Below are positions 48,186-60,005 of a stretch of DNA of 64,000 bases, in pieces. Position numbers and translations under genes: made by a program. Source of the DNA: Enoplolaimus lenunculus (Eukaryota; Nematoda; Enoplea; Enoplida; Thoracostomopsidae). Under the pieces are notes generated by a model, which saw nothing but the letters and a program-made list of their open reading frames with translations, did no database searches and had not been told where the DNA came from. Positions within the stretch are counted from its first letter, which is position 1; each line of letters starts with the position of its first letter. The stretch spans positions 1 to 64,000 of the forward strand of contig JASANG010000238.1 in NCBI GenBank assembly GCA_030248215.1. Reading direction: 5' to 3'.

Positions 48186-48345
48186 GGCCCATAGTCAAAG
48201 GGGGACAGAAGGCTCAGCAACCCTGAAAATTTTTGTCGCCCAAAAAATTTTCAGCCTTGCTTGTATTAGTCATCGTAACACCTTAATACCCTCCGGAAAT
48301 TATTTTCTCCCCTTATAGCAATACGTGCTGGCTACGAGCCTCTTT
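48186..48345. mobile_element. Family D MITE
   Basis: Starts GGGCCCATAGTCAAAGGGG and ends CTGGCTACGAGCCTC, with AAAATTTTCAGCCTTGCTTG inside. Confidence 0.65.
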
Positions 48346-48946
48346 ACTACGTTTACAACTGAATGTTTAGGGTGGCTACAAAAAGGGGGTGTGGGCGTAC
48401 TCGAAACGCTAACCGCATTTTGGTTGCAGAATGCAGAGTCCACTTCTTCATCACGTTGACTGTAGCCGAAGAAATTGAAAGATATATTCGCGGAGGATGT
48501 CAAAAATCCAAAATTCGTGTAAAATGATCATCAAGGGGTCCCCACGCCCACGGGGGGCATTAGGGGGGCGTGCCCCCAATTTGTCTGGTGCCACTCCTAA
48601 TAAACTCGGTCTAAGAAGTAAACAGTTTTGAATTGAAATGTTAATAGGTGCTCCTAAAATTAATCGGAGCCCCCAAATATAATTTTCTACACACGCACCT
48701 TATGATTATTTCGCTTCGTCATTTTGAATTCGGAACTGCGTTGGGGCCCCGCCTAGAAATACGAAGCGTCGCCAACTGTACGCTTTTTATATGCTGTAGC
48801 ACTCAGCAATCAGCGGTTTGCGTGACCACCGCAGATATAAAAACAATAACTACACCCTTCTGAAATTAGATCTTGGCTGCGTGACAGGGTACGCGTTGCT
48901 GACAGTGGTTCAAAGCTATTGGCCTTACGACCGACCGGAACGGGTG

Positions 48947-49122
48947 CAAACCCGTGTAGCCACTAGCCAGCTCACCCTGCTGAGGGGAAGCTAAATATAT
49001 TTCAGGAGGGGCATACAGGGGTTTTCGTTGACTTTACAAGCAAGGTTGAAAGTTCTCCGGGGGGAGCCAAAATTTTTCCACGGAGGCTGAGCCCGCCTGG
49101 CCTCCGCTTGGCTACGGGCCCG
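48947..49122. mobile_element. Family D MITE with near-perfect 8-bp duplication
   Basis: The flanks AACGGGTG and AACGGGTT match at 7 of 8 positions. Starts CAAACCCGTGTAGCCACTAG and ends TTGGCTACGGGCCCG, with TTTCAGGAGGGGCATACAGG inside. The 8-bp duplication and the CA start fit a hAT-type MITE. Confidence 0.78.
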
Positions 49123-49744
49123 AACGGGTTTTGCTAACTGATTTGCGACAAGTATTGCAGTGAAATATTAAATGAAAAATTTTCGTTTATATTTGAAAGA
49201 ATTTTATGTTGTGAACGGCAAGAAACCGTGGCTTTGCAGAAATTTCTGAATACGGATCTATACTTTTAAACCCGTAACTGTGCCTCTTCCCTTACCACTT
49301 AATACGTGTCTCTGAGGGCCTTTACAGAGGAGGAATAGAGAGGATATAAAAGTATTTCCTCCTGAAATTTGCGGAGACAACATACAATAACTTTTAACGA
49401 AAACGAAGTTTAGAGTAGCATCTAGAGAGGTTAATTATTATTTTTATATGCCTAGTGACTGAAATGTGACTGAGGTACGGAATATGTTACCGCCTAGGAA
49501 TTTAATGAAAAATAGTTTATTTTCTAGATTTCGGCGAGCTGAGGTCAGCAATACCATTTTTAAGGCTGTACGGCCCCCACCCGGTTCGAAAGGCATCACC
49601 CTTTAAACTGTAACTTTTCACTTAATCATGTACAAACGCCAACCAATTTGTATAAGTAACGAATAAACCTGGCTCTTATTAAATACCTAGAGGGTCCAGA
49701 TTTTCTACTTCTGCCCTGACATCTTAGCCACACCCGCCCTTGAA

Positions 49745-49905
49745 TCAGGCACGTAGCGAGGTAACCTTACTTGGGAGGGTTAAAAAATTTTTTACGAGGG
49801 TCAAACATGAATTTTAGTTGACATACAAACCGGTTGAAAGTTTCCTACATAAGGCAAACTTTTCTAGAGGCACTGAGACTCCCCTCTAGGCCCCTCTGCT
49901 TGAAT
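49745..49905. mobile_element. Decayed family D copy
   Basis: CAGGCACGTAGCGAGG followed by weak family D interior (TTTTTTACGAGGGTCA, GTTGAAAGTTTCC). Ends unclear. Confidence 0.45.
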
Positions 49906-51454
49906 TTTTTCCGCAAGACACGCTGTCTACTTCCCATCACGTTGATTCAACTACATTAACTTAATTTGTTGTGTCCCACACCCGACATACTGCGGTCTTT
50001 TTAAAATAAAATGCTGCCTGGCAATGTTTACATTGTTTTTTCGGCTGTTTTTAACCGTTGCGCTGTTATATCTATTGTTGTGTGCGTTGCGATTGCTTTA
50101 TTTTTGTCCAATAAATAATTGGCCTCCCAGACCAATCTTGTTATTATTTTATGTAATAGCAGCTTGCTGCAGGCTAAACTGCTACTGAACTTAGAGACCA
50201 ATCAGATTTGGTTATTTGGTTAGAGACAACGCTTTTTAATCAGCGTACTATTGATTTGCTAGAGTGGCACTCTTACCCGCGGGAACTCTCACGTCTTGCG
50301 GAGATTTTGCACTACATGTACGCGCTATATCACTTGCACACCGTGCATTGTGTAGTACGGATTTCGTTCACAGGCGTTTGCTCAAAAATGATTGGATTTG
50401 TAAAATTTTGGCATATTTCTCTGGTCATTCTAGGTTCAAACTTGAATTTTTGGAAAATTCTTACACGGACCGAGAATTTCATTCTTGTTTACTTTCCCTC
50501 ACGCTTACAGTGTTAATTTGAGAGAAGGCAAACAGCCTATTTTATTAATCCAGTGATTATGTGTGGAGATAAACTTGTGGGGATATAAGTATACAAGCCC
50601 ATGCCCGGAATTCTTTGTTGTAAAACCCTGAAGTAGAAACCAGTAGCCGGTCATGGAAATTTTCAACCAAATATAGCCACTTAAGTACGCTCCTTAGCAG
50701 CAGAAACAGAAATTATTGTTGTGGATAATTATCAACACCAATTTTTGGTTTTATGCCGCAGTCGTACCAGCTTTTCGTCCGTTCCACATTCTTCTTCCTT
50801 CCGCGCGCCATATTTTATTTTTCCTGCCACATTTTCCCCCGAGCCATATTTTTAGACTCTTAAAATACCATTTTTGTGACTAACTCAAAACACTGTGGCT
50901 TATCTTAAGAGTTTTCTAATCTTTTATTATTACTCACTCCGCTCACAAGTGTTTTTGTCCATAAAGAGTACGTGTATATTCAGTGCCGGAGCAGACCGGG
51001 GCGGGGTCCTTCCCAAACTCTAGGGTGGGGGCGCCCAGCTTAAATATGGATACAGAATTTGTTGATGTTTGATCTAAGGTTGTCCGAGCTCACGCTCGTG
51101 TTTGATAGCTGTCGGGACACCCTTCCAAGAACAGTTTCACACGAAAGTTGCAAAATGATGGATCTAGAAAGTGAACCCATGTTTAAAATGAATACAACTT
51201 AGCACGCAGCGCGAAATTTTTTTGACATACTCTTTTAAAGTGGCTAAACAGCTCATGTTTTAGGTAAAACCTTTTACAATCTTCATATGCTCCAACCAGG
51301 GGAGACAGCACACGGCTTACTTCACTTAAAAATTTCTTTTATTACCTTCTTTATTCCGTTTCGTTCCATTAAAATAAAGTAATCAAAAAATCATTGTTTT
51401 AAAACGAGAACCATAGAACTAAAATACAGAAAAACAATCGTCTTAGGGTGGGGG
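49906..51454. other. No supported gene
   Basis: AT-rich spacer. Open frames at 50208-50521 are unrecognised and lack clear splice context. Confidence 0.4.
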
Positions 51455-51975
51455 CTATACGCGTCGTGCGGCGCCGTCCGTTACCATACGGCGCTGTAGT
51501 GACCCGAATAAGAGGGGGGACTGATATAGGGTACCCCCCTTGTTATTCGCTTACGGACTGTTATTTATTTTAACCCCCCCCCCCCTGCGTGCCGTCCTTC
51601 GTTAATAATATATCGGGCATTGCAACTATACGTTGAATTGTGTATTTGTCTTGTATCAAAAGCTCTTGAGCCATAATACAAGGATATACTTAGGAATGTA
51701 CAAAATTTAAGTACGATTTAAAGTTTCGAACTCAAATTATTTGGCCTAGGAGTCATTTATGCGCTACAATTAGCGATAATTGACATTTATGGACTCTAAT
51801 TTGGGTTTAGGGAATTCATCCGCTTACGGACTCTTATTAGGGATACGGACTCCTATTGATTGGGACTCAAAATGGAGACCCTCCTCTTATTACCTCCTCT
51901 TACTCGGGTCACTACAGTACGACCCCGCGCGGTGACGGTTGGTGACGGACGGCGACGGATGTCATCAAAATATAG
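51455..51975. mobile_element. Family C element split by a family B insertion
   Basis: Outer ends CTATACGCGTCGTGCGGCGC and GACGGACGGCGACGGATGTC..TATAG are the family C inverted repeat. A complete family B element occupies 51494-51917. Without it, the family C copy would be only about 100 bp. Confidence 0.78.
51494..51917. mobile_element. Complete family B MITE (424 bp)
   Basis: Ends CTGTAGTGACCCGAATAAGA and CTTACTCGGGTCACTACAG are inverted repeats. The inside holds a second inverted block (GGACTCTTATTAGGGATACG against CTTGTTATTCGCTTACGGAC). No transposase frame. It is the fullest copy of the family in the window. Confidence 0.83.
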
Positions 51976-54900
51976 CGCCACTTTTACAATAGCATGTTCA
52001 ATTTCTATCATGCTTTTAATTATTATTTTGAGTCTCAGAAAACTAATTTAAAAGCTACGTATACGAGTTAAAATAAGTACTTAAGTAAGAAAAACTATGG
52101 TTCGGAAACTTAAAAAGCAAAACTTAATTTCGGATATTCAGATATAAAACAATGTTTAGATACTCATCGACAGTTTCAAGGGACTAAAATTTAAACTGTG
52201 TTGTACTATCAGGTTGACATCCGGTTTTCGTTCCTGTAGCAAATTCAGTATCCGTCTCTGGATGGTTGCGGTATCCCGTATGTCGACATGTTGTCTAAAA
52301 GGATGTAAGATGGCAAGGAGGAAAATATGGCATGGGGAAATATGGCACGACACCGGTTCGGTGCGAAATCCAATCTCTGGGTCCCCCTTTAAATCGGATG
52401 AACACCAAAATAGTAGAAATTTGCAACGTTGAGGACCTTATTCACGAAAAATTTTCTGGTAGAATGAAACGGGATTACCTACCCCCTAACTCCTCCCACT
52501 TGATCTGCCCCTGACGCCATTGTAGCGTAGTTCGATTGTGAATCGCGGTTATGCTTCGTTTCCCAGCTTTTCAAATAGCCTAGAATACCGTGTGTACTGG
52601 TGTAGGGCATGAAGTAGAGTAGACCAAAAGATATATGTACTAGCTATGTGTATATCCTTATGGTACACATATTTATTTCTTTGTCGGACGAGTTTGTATG
52701 TAAGCGTTGTGTTCGTGAGATGTGTATATCACCCAGTTGAGTGTAGCTTTAATAATGAAAGGTTAATCTGGTGACTATAAGTCGGACTCGTGGTCACAGC
52801 CGGGGGCTGGGGGCTGGAGCTCAGCTCTTTTTCGAAAAACATTGTCTTGTCTCCTGGAAGTTTTAGTTCTGCTTGTAGATCACGTGAAATACTTGGAAAT
52901 ACGTATGGCTCGCCGGAGAGCCAACACGAGTGTTCCTTAAAAACATAATCGCTTTCTTTTTTCGGAATTTTTGTTTTCTAGATTTATAACAAGTTCAATG
53001 CTTATTTGAAGCTAATTTTGTAAATACGTACCTTACGTCCATGCGTTGCAGTGACGGAGCTAGGATGTTTGAGTGACAGACCACGCAGGGCAGTGCATAG
53101 ACGTCCCTGGATTCCCTCCAAATCATAAGTTATTGACTTCAGGGCCATGCTTGGTGAACAACTTAAGCCTCAGTTGTTAAGTCTTTTCCGCTGTTCTGTA
53201 AGCGAGCGTTTATCCGATGGGTACGATTTTTAAACCAATACACCTGTAATAAATCATATTCCTCGCTCGGCAACTTCTCCCTAGACACAGTCCTAATCTT
53301 AAGTGTAGTCCTAAGTACCTATAATACTAAGCCTAAGCGTAATGATAAGCGGTAAACTGTTCAGTTGACGAAATTCGGGATTACAAGTTATCAGTCGACG
53401 AGTTGTCGGTCGACGAACTGCCATGACACACCTATAATTAGAGATGTGCCGATACCAATTCTTAATTTGAAAACGAATGTTGCCGATTATTACCGATGCC
53501 GATGCCGATTAATCGGCACATTCCTACGTATGATTCTTTCGCTCCCTAATGTGCTATGTTGAGAAAGTCGATTTTTGAGGCCCAGCTAAAACACTACTTT
53601 CATTAAGACATTAGACTGGACTTAAAAATTGTAAATTTCGGAATATACAAGCAATGCCATGTAGATGTGTTTTGTTTCCGTCTGTACACAAGTGTACAAA
53701 TATGTATGTTTATATATATATTATATATATATTTATTATATATACATGTATATATTGTGTACAGTTTGTTTACAAGATGCAAAACAATCCCCGTGCTGCG
53801 ATGTATGAGAGAATAATTCTACCTCTCGCGCACGCAGGATATTTCGAAAAATTCAGTGCTGCGCTTGATGTTTTTCAATGTTGACTGTTTTGTAGTGTAT
53901 TGAGCTCGCTCGCGCTGTGGTTGTGTTTATTTTGTGCAACGTTTCCGTCATATACAGTTTTAGATTGAGGTTTAGACAAATTTTCATGTTCTTGTACAGT
54001 TTTTCTCGCATTTACGCTTGGGCTGGGGTGCAAATTTTGGCTTAGGTTTAGGACAAGGTTCAAATAGGTTTAAGCCTAAGCCTAACCTAAATGTGGAGGA
54101 ATGTGTACTAGAGCCAATTTGTAGGGATTAACCGATACAAAAATTTTTGCCGATGCCTATTCCAACTTTAGTACACCATGCTTAATGACCAGATAAGATA
54201 CTGCATTACATCATTATATGATGACTTAAACCCTAACTATCATAAACGATTATAATTTTATAAGAACAGTTCATTTCAACTAATTTTTTCAAACAAAACA
54301 CAAAAAAGATATCAGTTTTCCTGACCGGACGGACAGACTTGATATGCGCTCATAAATGAAATTGATAGCATTCAAACTGACTGTTATGTGAAAAAATTAT
54401 CGGCAAAGAATCGACAATTGTTTTGCAGTGCCGATGCCGATGCCGATACCAAAACTTTGGGTTGGGGGGCACGCGAGATGTAATGGTCAAAAAATCAGCG
54501 AGCGAGCTTGAAATCTGACTTCATTTTAGTGTTCAACTTCAATACAAAATTGTGGTTTTAATTGTTGTTGCGAGGATGGCTTAGGCTGGGCGACCCACTT
54601 CGGCGAGCCAGCGGGCATAGATTTCCGAAAAGGCTCTATTAAGCCAAGCTTAAACGTAAGATTTCGCCTAAGGCTTTGGGAGGCAAACAGGCAACAGCCC
54701 GTTCCTGTATAATTGTGGAATTCGGTATGTACATGAAATTGTTGCTATCATAGAACACGGCAGTGTTTATCGTATTGCTGTATATGATTCATGCATATTT
54801 GAGTTTTATGCTATCTTGTAATGTGTACCTTGAAACAAAAGGATAAAGCGATTCTGTTCTATTCTGTTTAAATTTGCTAATCCCGAAACCGGAAAACAAA

Positions 54901-55105
54901 ATTGTGGATGGACAACTCGCGTTGAAGTAGAGTCCACAGAAATTTTCTGTTGAGGTAGGGTCGACGAGTGGCAGAGGATATAAAAAATGTGTGACCTTAC
55001 CAAACCGAGTGTCACAAACGGGTTTGTGACACGCGTTGAGGTTGGTCAACGGAAAATTTTCGTTGAGGTAGGGTTAACGAGTGGTTGTTAACACTGGGCT
55101 ATGAC
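51976..55105. other. No firm gene
   Basis: Contains an AT microsatellite near 53711-53760 and TTAGGC-like words near 53320 and 54040-54090. There are repeated GATACCGATGCCGAT words near 53490 and 54430, and two short exon-like frames described under rejected items. Confidence 0.4.
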
Positions 55106-55519
55106 CAGGGTGCAACCGGAATTCCGGTTCCGGTTCCGGCATTTTTCCACCTTCCGGTTCCGGTTCCGGTTCCGGTAAATTTTTACCGGATTTAAAAATT
55201 CCGGTATTATAATTTGGCCGTTTTCTTAACTTTGCTAATTTTTAAGAATCTCTTTTGAAAGCCACTTGTACTCCGAATATAAGCCATTGATGGTGGATTT
55301 CACTTCAGTCGATGATGAAAATCTAAAATACAACAAATAAAATAAAACATATGTTCGACTAAGGTTATTTCACAAATAATAGAGTAAAAAATAAGATTAA
55401 AATGAAATTTTTGGTGAAATGCATTTTTCATTTTCCGGTTCTGGTTCCGGTTCCGGTAAAATTTTCAAATTCCGGTTCCGGTTCCGGTTCCGGTAAATTG
55501 TAATTCCGGTTGCACCCTG
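55106..55519. mobile_element. Family G: hAT-like element with perfect 8-bp target duplication
   Basis: Flanked by GCTATGAC on both sides. Starts CAGGGTGCAACCGGAATTCC and ends GGAATTACAATTTACCGG-type sequence on the reverse strand, closing CCGGTTGCACCCTG. Both arms carry runs of TTCCGG. CAGGG ends with 8-bp duplications are the hAT superfamily hallmark. No transposase inside 414 bp, so non-autonomous. Confidence 0.88.
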
Positions 55520-55651
55520 GCTATGACACATTTTGTGGCCCAACTTAATTTTATATTGAGAATGGTGCATAAGTGTACCCATATGCTCGCCGTCGTTTTT
55601 TAAATGTACCGTTTTAAAACCTCTTCAGGACCGCATGTTTTCATTTGGGGT

Positions 55652-55954
55652 CTTTTCGGTATCGTCCCAGCCCGCCTTTGCCCAAAAGTGGTCGGATTTT
55701 GAAAATTTTTGCATATTTGAGCTTCTCATGGTTTGACCTGAACGTTTCACACCAAATTTGAATTTTTGAAAAAGTCGATTTTTAAAGTCCCAAGGTCCGG
55801 GACCCAAAAAATTTATTGTCCAAAAGTTTAACAAATTACGTACCATTTGATACAGCTTGCGGAGATAAAGCAAATCATTATAAGGTCAAATATGCAAAAA
55901 TTTTCAAAATCCGATCACTTTTGGGCAAACGCGGCTTGGTGGATAACCGAAAAG
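55652..55954. mobile_element. Family E inverted-repeat element
   Basis: Left CTTTTCGGTATCGTCCCAGC and right GGTGGATAACCGAAAAG, with GCAAAAATTTTCAAAATCCG and its complement about 20-75 bp inside each end. The arms could form a long hairpin. No coding capacity. Confidence 0.7.
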
Positions 55955-56225
55955 ATCCGTTATTTGTACACCGGTGTAACGTGCCAGATTTTCCCCGTAG
56001 ATTTTTCCACTAACGGTCAATTGGCGGTCGCGATACTGCGTCAGCGTTAGCATGATTCAGTCCTTTTCGGTAAACAATTTGGTAGTCATATTCTTGCGGG
56101 CCATACATTAGACCTGCGAACTATTCTGATATGCTGGTTGATTATCGCATCTCCGTTAAAAATTTGGTCCGGGGAAGCACCAACTGGAGCAATTTGGCAC
56201 GAATTCGACTTTTGTTTACACAGAT

Positions 56226-56370
56226 TGGTAGCTAGCTCACTTTGCTTGTGAGCTAAGCATTTTTCAGGAGGGGCATACAAGGGTTTTCAATGACATACAA
56301 GGAACGTGGCAAATTTTTCCAGGAGGGGTTTGCTGGGCAAACCCGGTTCCCCTCTGGCTATGGGGCCGTG
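56226..56370. mobile_element. Family D MITE, decayed
   Basis: GTAGCTAGCTCACTTTGCTT, then ATTTTTCAGGAGGGGCATAC and AAGGGTTTTCAATGACATAC, ending CCTCTGGCTATGGGGCC. Terminal sequences have drifted. Confidence 0.6.
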
Positions 56371-56536
56371 CGTACGTTTCGTTACATTTATATTGTTTAA
56401 ACGGTTTTTGCGAAACTGTTTTTGGCGTTGAAATAACCACATATCAATCAGTTTGGCTGTGGTGTGTAGTGGAAAATTGTGAACTTGGCATAAATTTTTG
56501 TGCTGATCTGTGTTGTCTAGTGGCTGGGTTGAATTC

Positions 56537-56677
56537 AACGCTAGTGCTCACTTGAGTTATTTTTCAGGTTTACTTAGCTAAAAACGCTAGTGCCCACTTA
56601 AGTTATTTTTTCAGATTTACTTAGCTAAAAACGCTAGTGCCCACTTAAGTTATTTTTTCAGATTTACTTAGCTAAAT
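56537..56677. repeat. 47-bp tandem repeat, three copies
   Basis: AACGCTAGTGCCCACTTAAG followed by TTATTTTTTCAGATTTACTT and AGCTAAA recurs three times. The first copy differs at a few positions; the last two are identical. Confidence 0.85.
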
Positions 56678-57408
56678 CTATTACATAGCTAATTTTATAG
56701 TGTTTGTCTTGCAATGGCGTAGCCAGGATTATATTTCGAGAAAGTATAGCCTAATTTAAATGTTTTTGCGAACGAGAAGGTTCCGAGCGATGCTTTTTCG
56801 TAAGGTTACATATAATCCCGAAATACAATTTTAGCTAGACCGAAAAATGCGCAAATGTCTATTTTATGGTGTAAAAGTTTAATAAAATGGATATACGTTG
56901 CCTGAAGTACGTGTATCGGGCAAAACGCGCCAACTTAGAGACTTTTACATGCCTTTGAATTAGTGTTCTTCCTCCGATGGGTTAAAAATGTTTTTGCTAC
57001 ATATATATCGCAGTGTTGAAATATTGATTGTTGAAAGCAAAACCTTTACTGACAAAGCACCCAATGGTCATAGATGAACTGTCAAAACAGTGTGTTGCTA
57101 AGGGAAACAACTTAGTATATTGTCGTTTTTCGCTAGATACCACAATAAGAGAGTAAACTCTGTATATATAGTTACAGTTGTACTTCCAATGATAATATTC
57201 ATGTGATATACAATTTATACGCTGATCGATCGCTGGGCTTCAGCATGGTAGTGTAATTTAGAGAGAGACTGAAATAATCGAACAGGTAAAATAGTTTAGG
57301 ACTGTTCACAATCCATTGAACTTGCCGAACTATTGGAATTTCAAAAACGAATTTTTCAAACATTCAAATTTGCGGATGAAACGACCAAGGTCATTGGAAA
57401 TATATATT

Positions 57409-57595
57409 GTCCAATGTATAGAACAAGGAAGTAACAGTAGTATAAGCGTATTCCTAAGCGTAAACCTAAGAGTAAGAATGAGCTTACACCTAAGCCTATG
57501 CCTGAACCTACGCATTATCCTAAGCATAAAAGTTAATCTAAAGCTTAAGCTTACTCGATTACAGTCCCACAGAAAAACGTTCCGTCCTTGGGTCC
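57409..57595. mobile_element. Family A MITE
   Basis: Starts GTCCAATGTATAGAACAAG, carries CCTAAGC hexamers, then AAGCTTAAGCTTACTCGATT and CAGTCCCACAGAAAAACG, and ends near TTGGGTCC. The right terminus is shortened. Confidence 0.68.
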
Positions 57596-58430
57596 GAAGT
57601 ATTGAATGAAAAACCATCATAATCAAACTGTTTTTGGGGCAAACCGAGGCTGAGACAGAAGAGATAACTGAGAAGACCGAAAAATAACCTGTTGTATCGT
57701 TAGAATTTCAACCAGAGCCATTAATATAAATGCGCACATGAATTTTGAGTTATTTTCTAAACGTTGAAAGCTCCAACGGATTTTGTTGCTATTTTTGGGA
57801 TACATTTTTAATGTTTAGCTCGGTAGTGTTAATAAAAAACCGTGCGCAAACCGTTTAAGAACATATTCTATGGTTATTTCATTCGTAACAGACGCCAATG
57901 TCTGGGAAGCCAGAAGTTTTCAACGTGTCAATGTTGCATGCAGTATCAGTGAATCAAAAGCGTGAACAGGTTAGTGTGGTCTTTTAAACAATTTTGAATG
58001 ATTGACAGCTGGGGCATAGCCATGATTTCATTTTTGGAGGGTCTGAGCTGATGTAAAAGAAATTTTTTGACCTTCCCGGTTCTGGAAGTGTGTTCAAAAA
58101 GGTTTTCATTGCGTTTTTTTCTTTTCGTTCTTAAAATTTCAGAAGGGAAATATACCCGCTCTCTTTCCCTTTGTGTAGGGCTCCCGTGAATGTCAGCTAT
58201 GTTATTTTAGTAGTCTTTAGTCATAGACAGACAGTGAACATGAGATAGTTATATATAATTTGGTAAGGAAAAATATTTCTGAAAATTTACTGTTGTTAGC
58301 GTTAGCTTAATGTGTTGCCGTTTTAAAACTGAAACGTGACGAATTTTTAGGCTTAGAGATACATGTTTTTGCATCTGTAGCGGCTAAAGGGAGCTGGAAA
58401 ACTTTCGAAATTAAATACGATTGTGGACAG

Positions 58431-58468
58431 CTGCGCATGCAAGCGGTGGTCGTGTCGTCATTGTCACG
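58431..58468 (+). CDS. Tentative exon upstream of the Ser/Arg-rich tail
   Basis: 38 bp, GGACAG then LRMQAVVVSSLSR and CACG|GTATAA. Phase 2 exit fits the next exon. The acceptor has a poor pyrimidine tract, so this is weak. The internal ATG could also be a start. Confidence 0.25.
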
Positions 58469-59980
58469 GTATAAAATCAAAACCTGGTATTGATTTGATG
58501 CTAAAACTGCGTTTGCTTTCTTGCTGGTTTCGCTCGCAAGGTTTCCTCTTATTATATTTTGTGTTCTTCGTAGGATATGCTACCGGTTTGGGCCGTTGGA
58601 ACAGCGCTCCACCTCTGATCTCAGGTGTAGGCTATCCTCAATCTTGTGCCCTATTCCTATACTCGTTTGTGACAGCATCGAACAAAACTTCAAAAAAATA
58701 AGCCGCACAGAACTCTCATCGCAGTACGTAATCAGTGTGCAAGCACAACAATTTTTTCATTATTTTGTAAGATGTTTAGTTTGGTTTGTATTATTTTAGA
58801 GTAGGACGAAGGATGTCATATCGAGTTCATCGCCAAGACCCAGGATTGCGTCCGCTCGTCCGTTCACTGCCGTTTCATCAACCAAACAATTGCGAAGTAA
58901 GTGGTTCAATAAAATAATCAATAAAATTAAAAAAACAAGCACGTATTATTCGCGACATATAAGTGTTTGCATCTTACCCAACCATAATTAATATGGGCAG
59001 GAACCTAATAATTGACGTTGCAGCCGTAGTTTGGCCCATGTTTCTTTTAGGGCCGTCCTGTTTTTTTCGCTCGACTACAATGGGGTAGGATTAGATTTTA
59101 GACAATTTTTTTGCTTAAGGATAAGCTAAGGATTAACACTTAGTTATACGCGTAGACTTAGGCTTAGGAATACGCTTAATGTATAGTTGTAACCCTAAAA
59201 GTAACACTGGCGCAACAGTTTATGAAAATATTGTGTCGCAGAAGACAGTAGAGTCGATATGCTGAATAGCTGAAAAAGGCAGAAAATTCATTTTTTACCC
59301 GCGAGTAAATCCGAACAAATTTGGTGTACCAGCGACCCAGCTTTGCCCACCTTGTTTTGTGTTGATTAAAAACTTGTCCAATTTTCAATGTATTTATATT
59401 ACATAATCGCGCGGCTTTACCGTTTACGTCACCAGAGATGTCATGGGCCTCATGGAGTAAGAATTTTCAACACCTCCACCACGCGGGAAATTTTCGTGGG
59501 AATCCACATGAGGCACAGCGCAATATTGTGATTTTGGTCATAAAAATTGTATAATATAGATTTATATTATAGTTTTCAGTTTCACATGTATGCGTGGTTA
59601 TTTAAAACTTGTTTTATGCTTTAAGTTTTTAGCCAACTTCTAACATTGGGGAGTGCTTCGGTTCAAGCCTAAAGTTAACTTAATCTTGAGCTCAGGCTTA
59701 AATTACACTTTGACCTGTATTTTAAGCGGATTCAAACAATGTATTTAACTCAATGTCACTCAAATCGCGGCCATCAACAGCACACTCTACACGACGAGGC
59801 TCGAGTCCACCTCGCTCGGGTTTGTTCGGGCTGGAGTTGAACAAAATCGCTCCGCAAGAAAGCAACCCGAGTGCTCGACGTGATCGTGTATGGGTCGTTA
59901 GTGATGATCAACATAACGGGTGTATTCGACAACGACAATCAGAACGGCATGACAAAAATAATCCTAATACTTCAAGATAA
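58431..59980 (+). CDS. Unrecognised plus-strand gene, 3' end (Ser/Arg-rich basic tail)
   Basis: I do not recognise the protein. Three exons chain in phase on the plus strand: 58574-58624 (51 bp), 58805-58896 (92 bp) and 59727-59980 with TAA. A fourth, shorter one at 58431-58468 also fits. Joined phases are 2/2, 2/2, 1/1. Parts of the product are FGPLEQRSTSDLR, KDVISSSSPRPRIASARPFT, SLKSRPSTAHSTRRGSSPPR and SGLFGLELNKIAPQE. This is a Ser, Arg and Pro-rich, low-complexity tail, as often seen in cytoskeletal or signalling proteins; no domain is visible. AATAAA lies 20 bp after the stop. Exons further upstream were not identified. Confidence 0.5.
58574..58624 (+). CDS. Exon of the Ser/Arg-rich gene
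   Basis: 51 bp between TGTTCTTCGTAG and CTCAG|GTGTAG. It reads ICYRFGPLEQRSTSDLR with one base carried in and two out. Confidence 0.45.
58805..58896 (+). CDS. Exon of the Ser/Arg-rich gene
   Basis: 92 bp between ATTTTAGAGTAG and CGAA|GTAAGT, a consensus donor. It reads TKDVISSSSPRPRIASARPF then TAVSSTKQLR. Confidence 0.5.
59033..59212. mobile_element. Decayed family A element in an intron of the Ser/Arg-rich gene
   Basis: GGCCCATGTTTCTTTTAGGG at the left, TTAGGCTTAGGAATACGCTT inside and CCTAAAAGTAACACTGGC at the right. It lies between the exons at 58.8 and 59.7 kb. Confidence 0.55.
59727..59980 (+). CDS. Last exon of the Ser/Arg-rich gene with stop
   Basis: Acceptor CCTGTATTTTAAG, then 84 codons and TAA at 59978-59980. 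It contains SRPSTAHSTRRGSSPPRSG, RRDRVWVVSDDQHNG and a basic C-terminus HDKNNPNTSR. Codon use is less AT-biased than the surrounding DNA, as expected for a true exon. Confidence 0.55.
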
Positions 59981-59999
59981 AATTGATAAATAGTTTTGC

Positions 60000-60005
60000 A
60001 ATAAA
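60000..60005 (+). promoter_or_regulatory. Polyadenylation signal AATAAA
   Basis: Canonical hexamer 20 bp after the TAA of the Ser/Arg-rich gene, on the same strand. Confidence 0.6.

Noticed and set aside
52157-52294. Minus-strand frame QHVDIRDTATIQRRILNLLQ after an acceptor ATCCTTTTAG.
   Set aside because: Helix-like and possibly a true last exon, but no partner exon or polyadenylation signal was found.
53778-53883. Plus-strand frame MQNNPRAAMYERIILPLAHA ending in a stop.
   Set aside because: Short, next to an AT microsatellite, unrecognised, with no matching exon phases.
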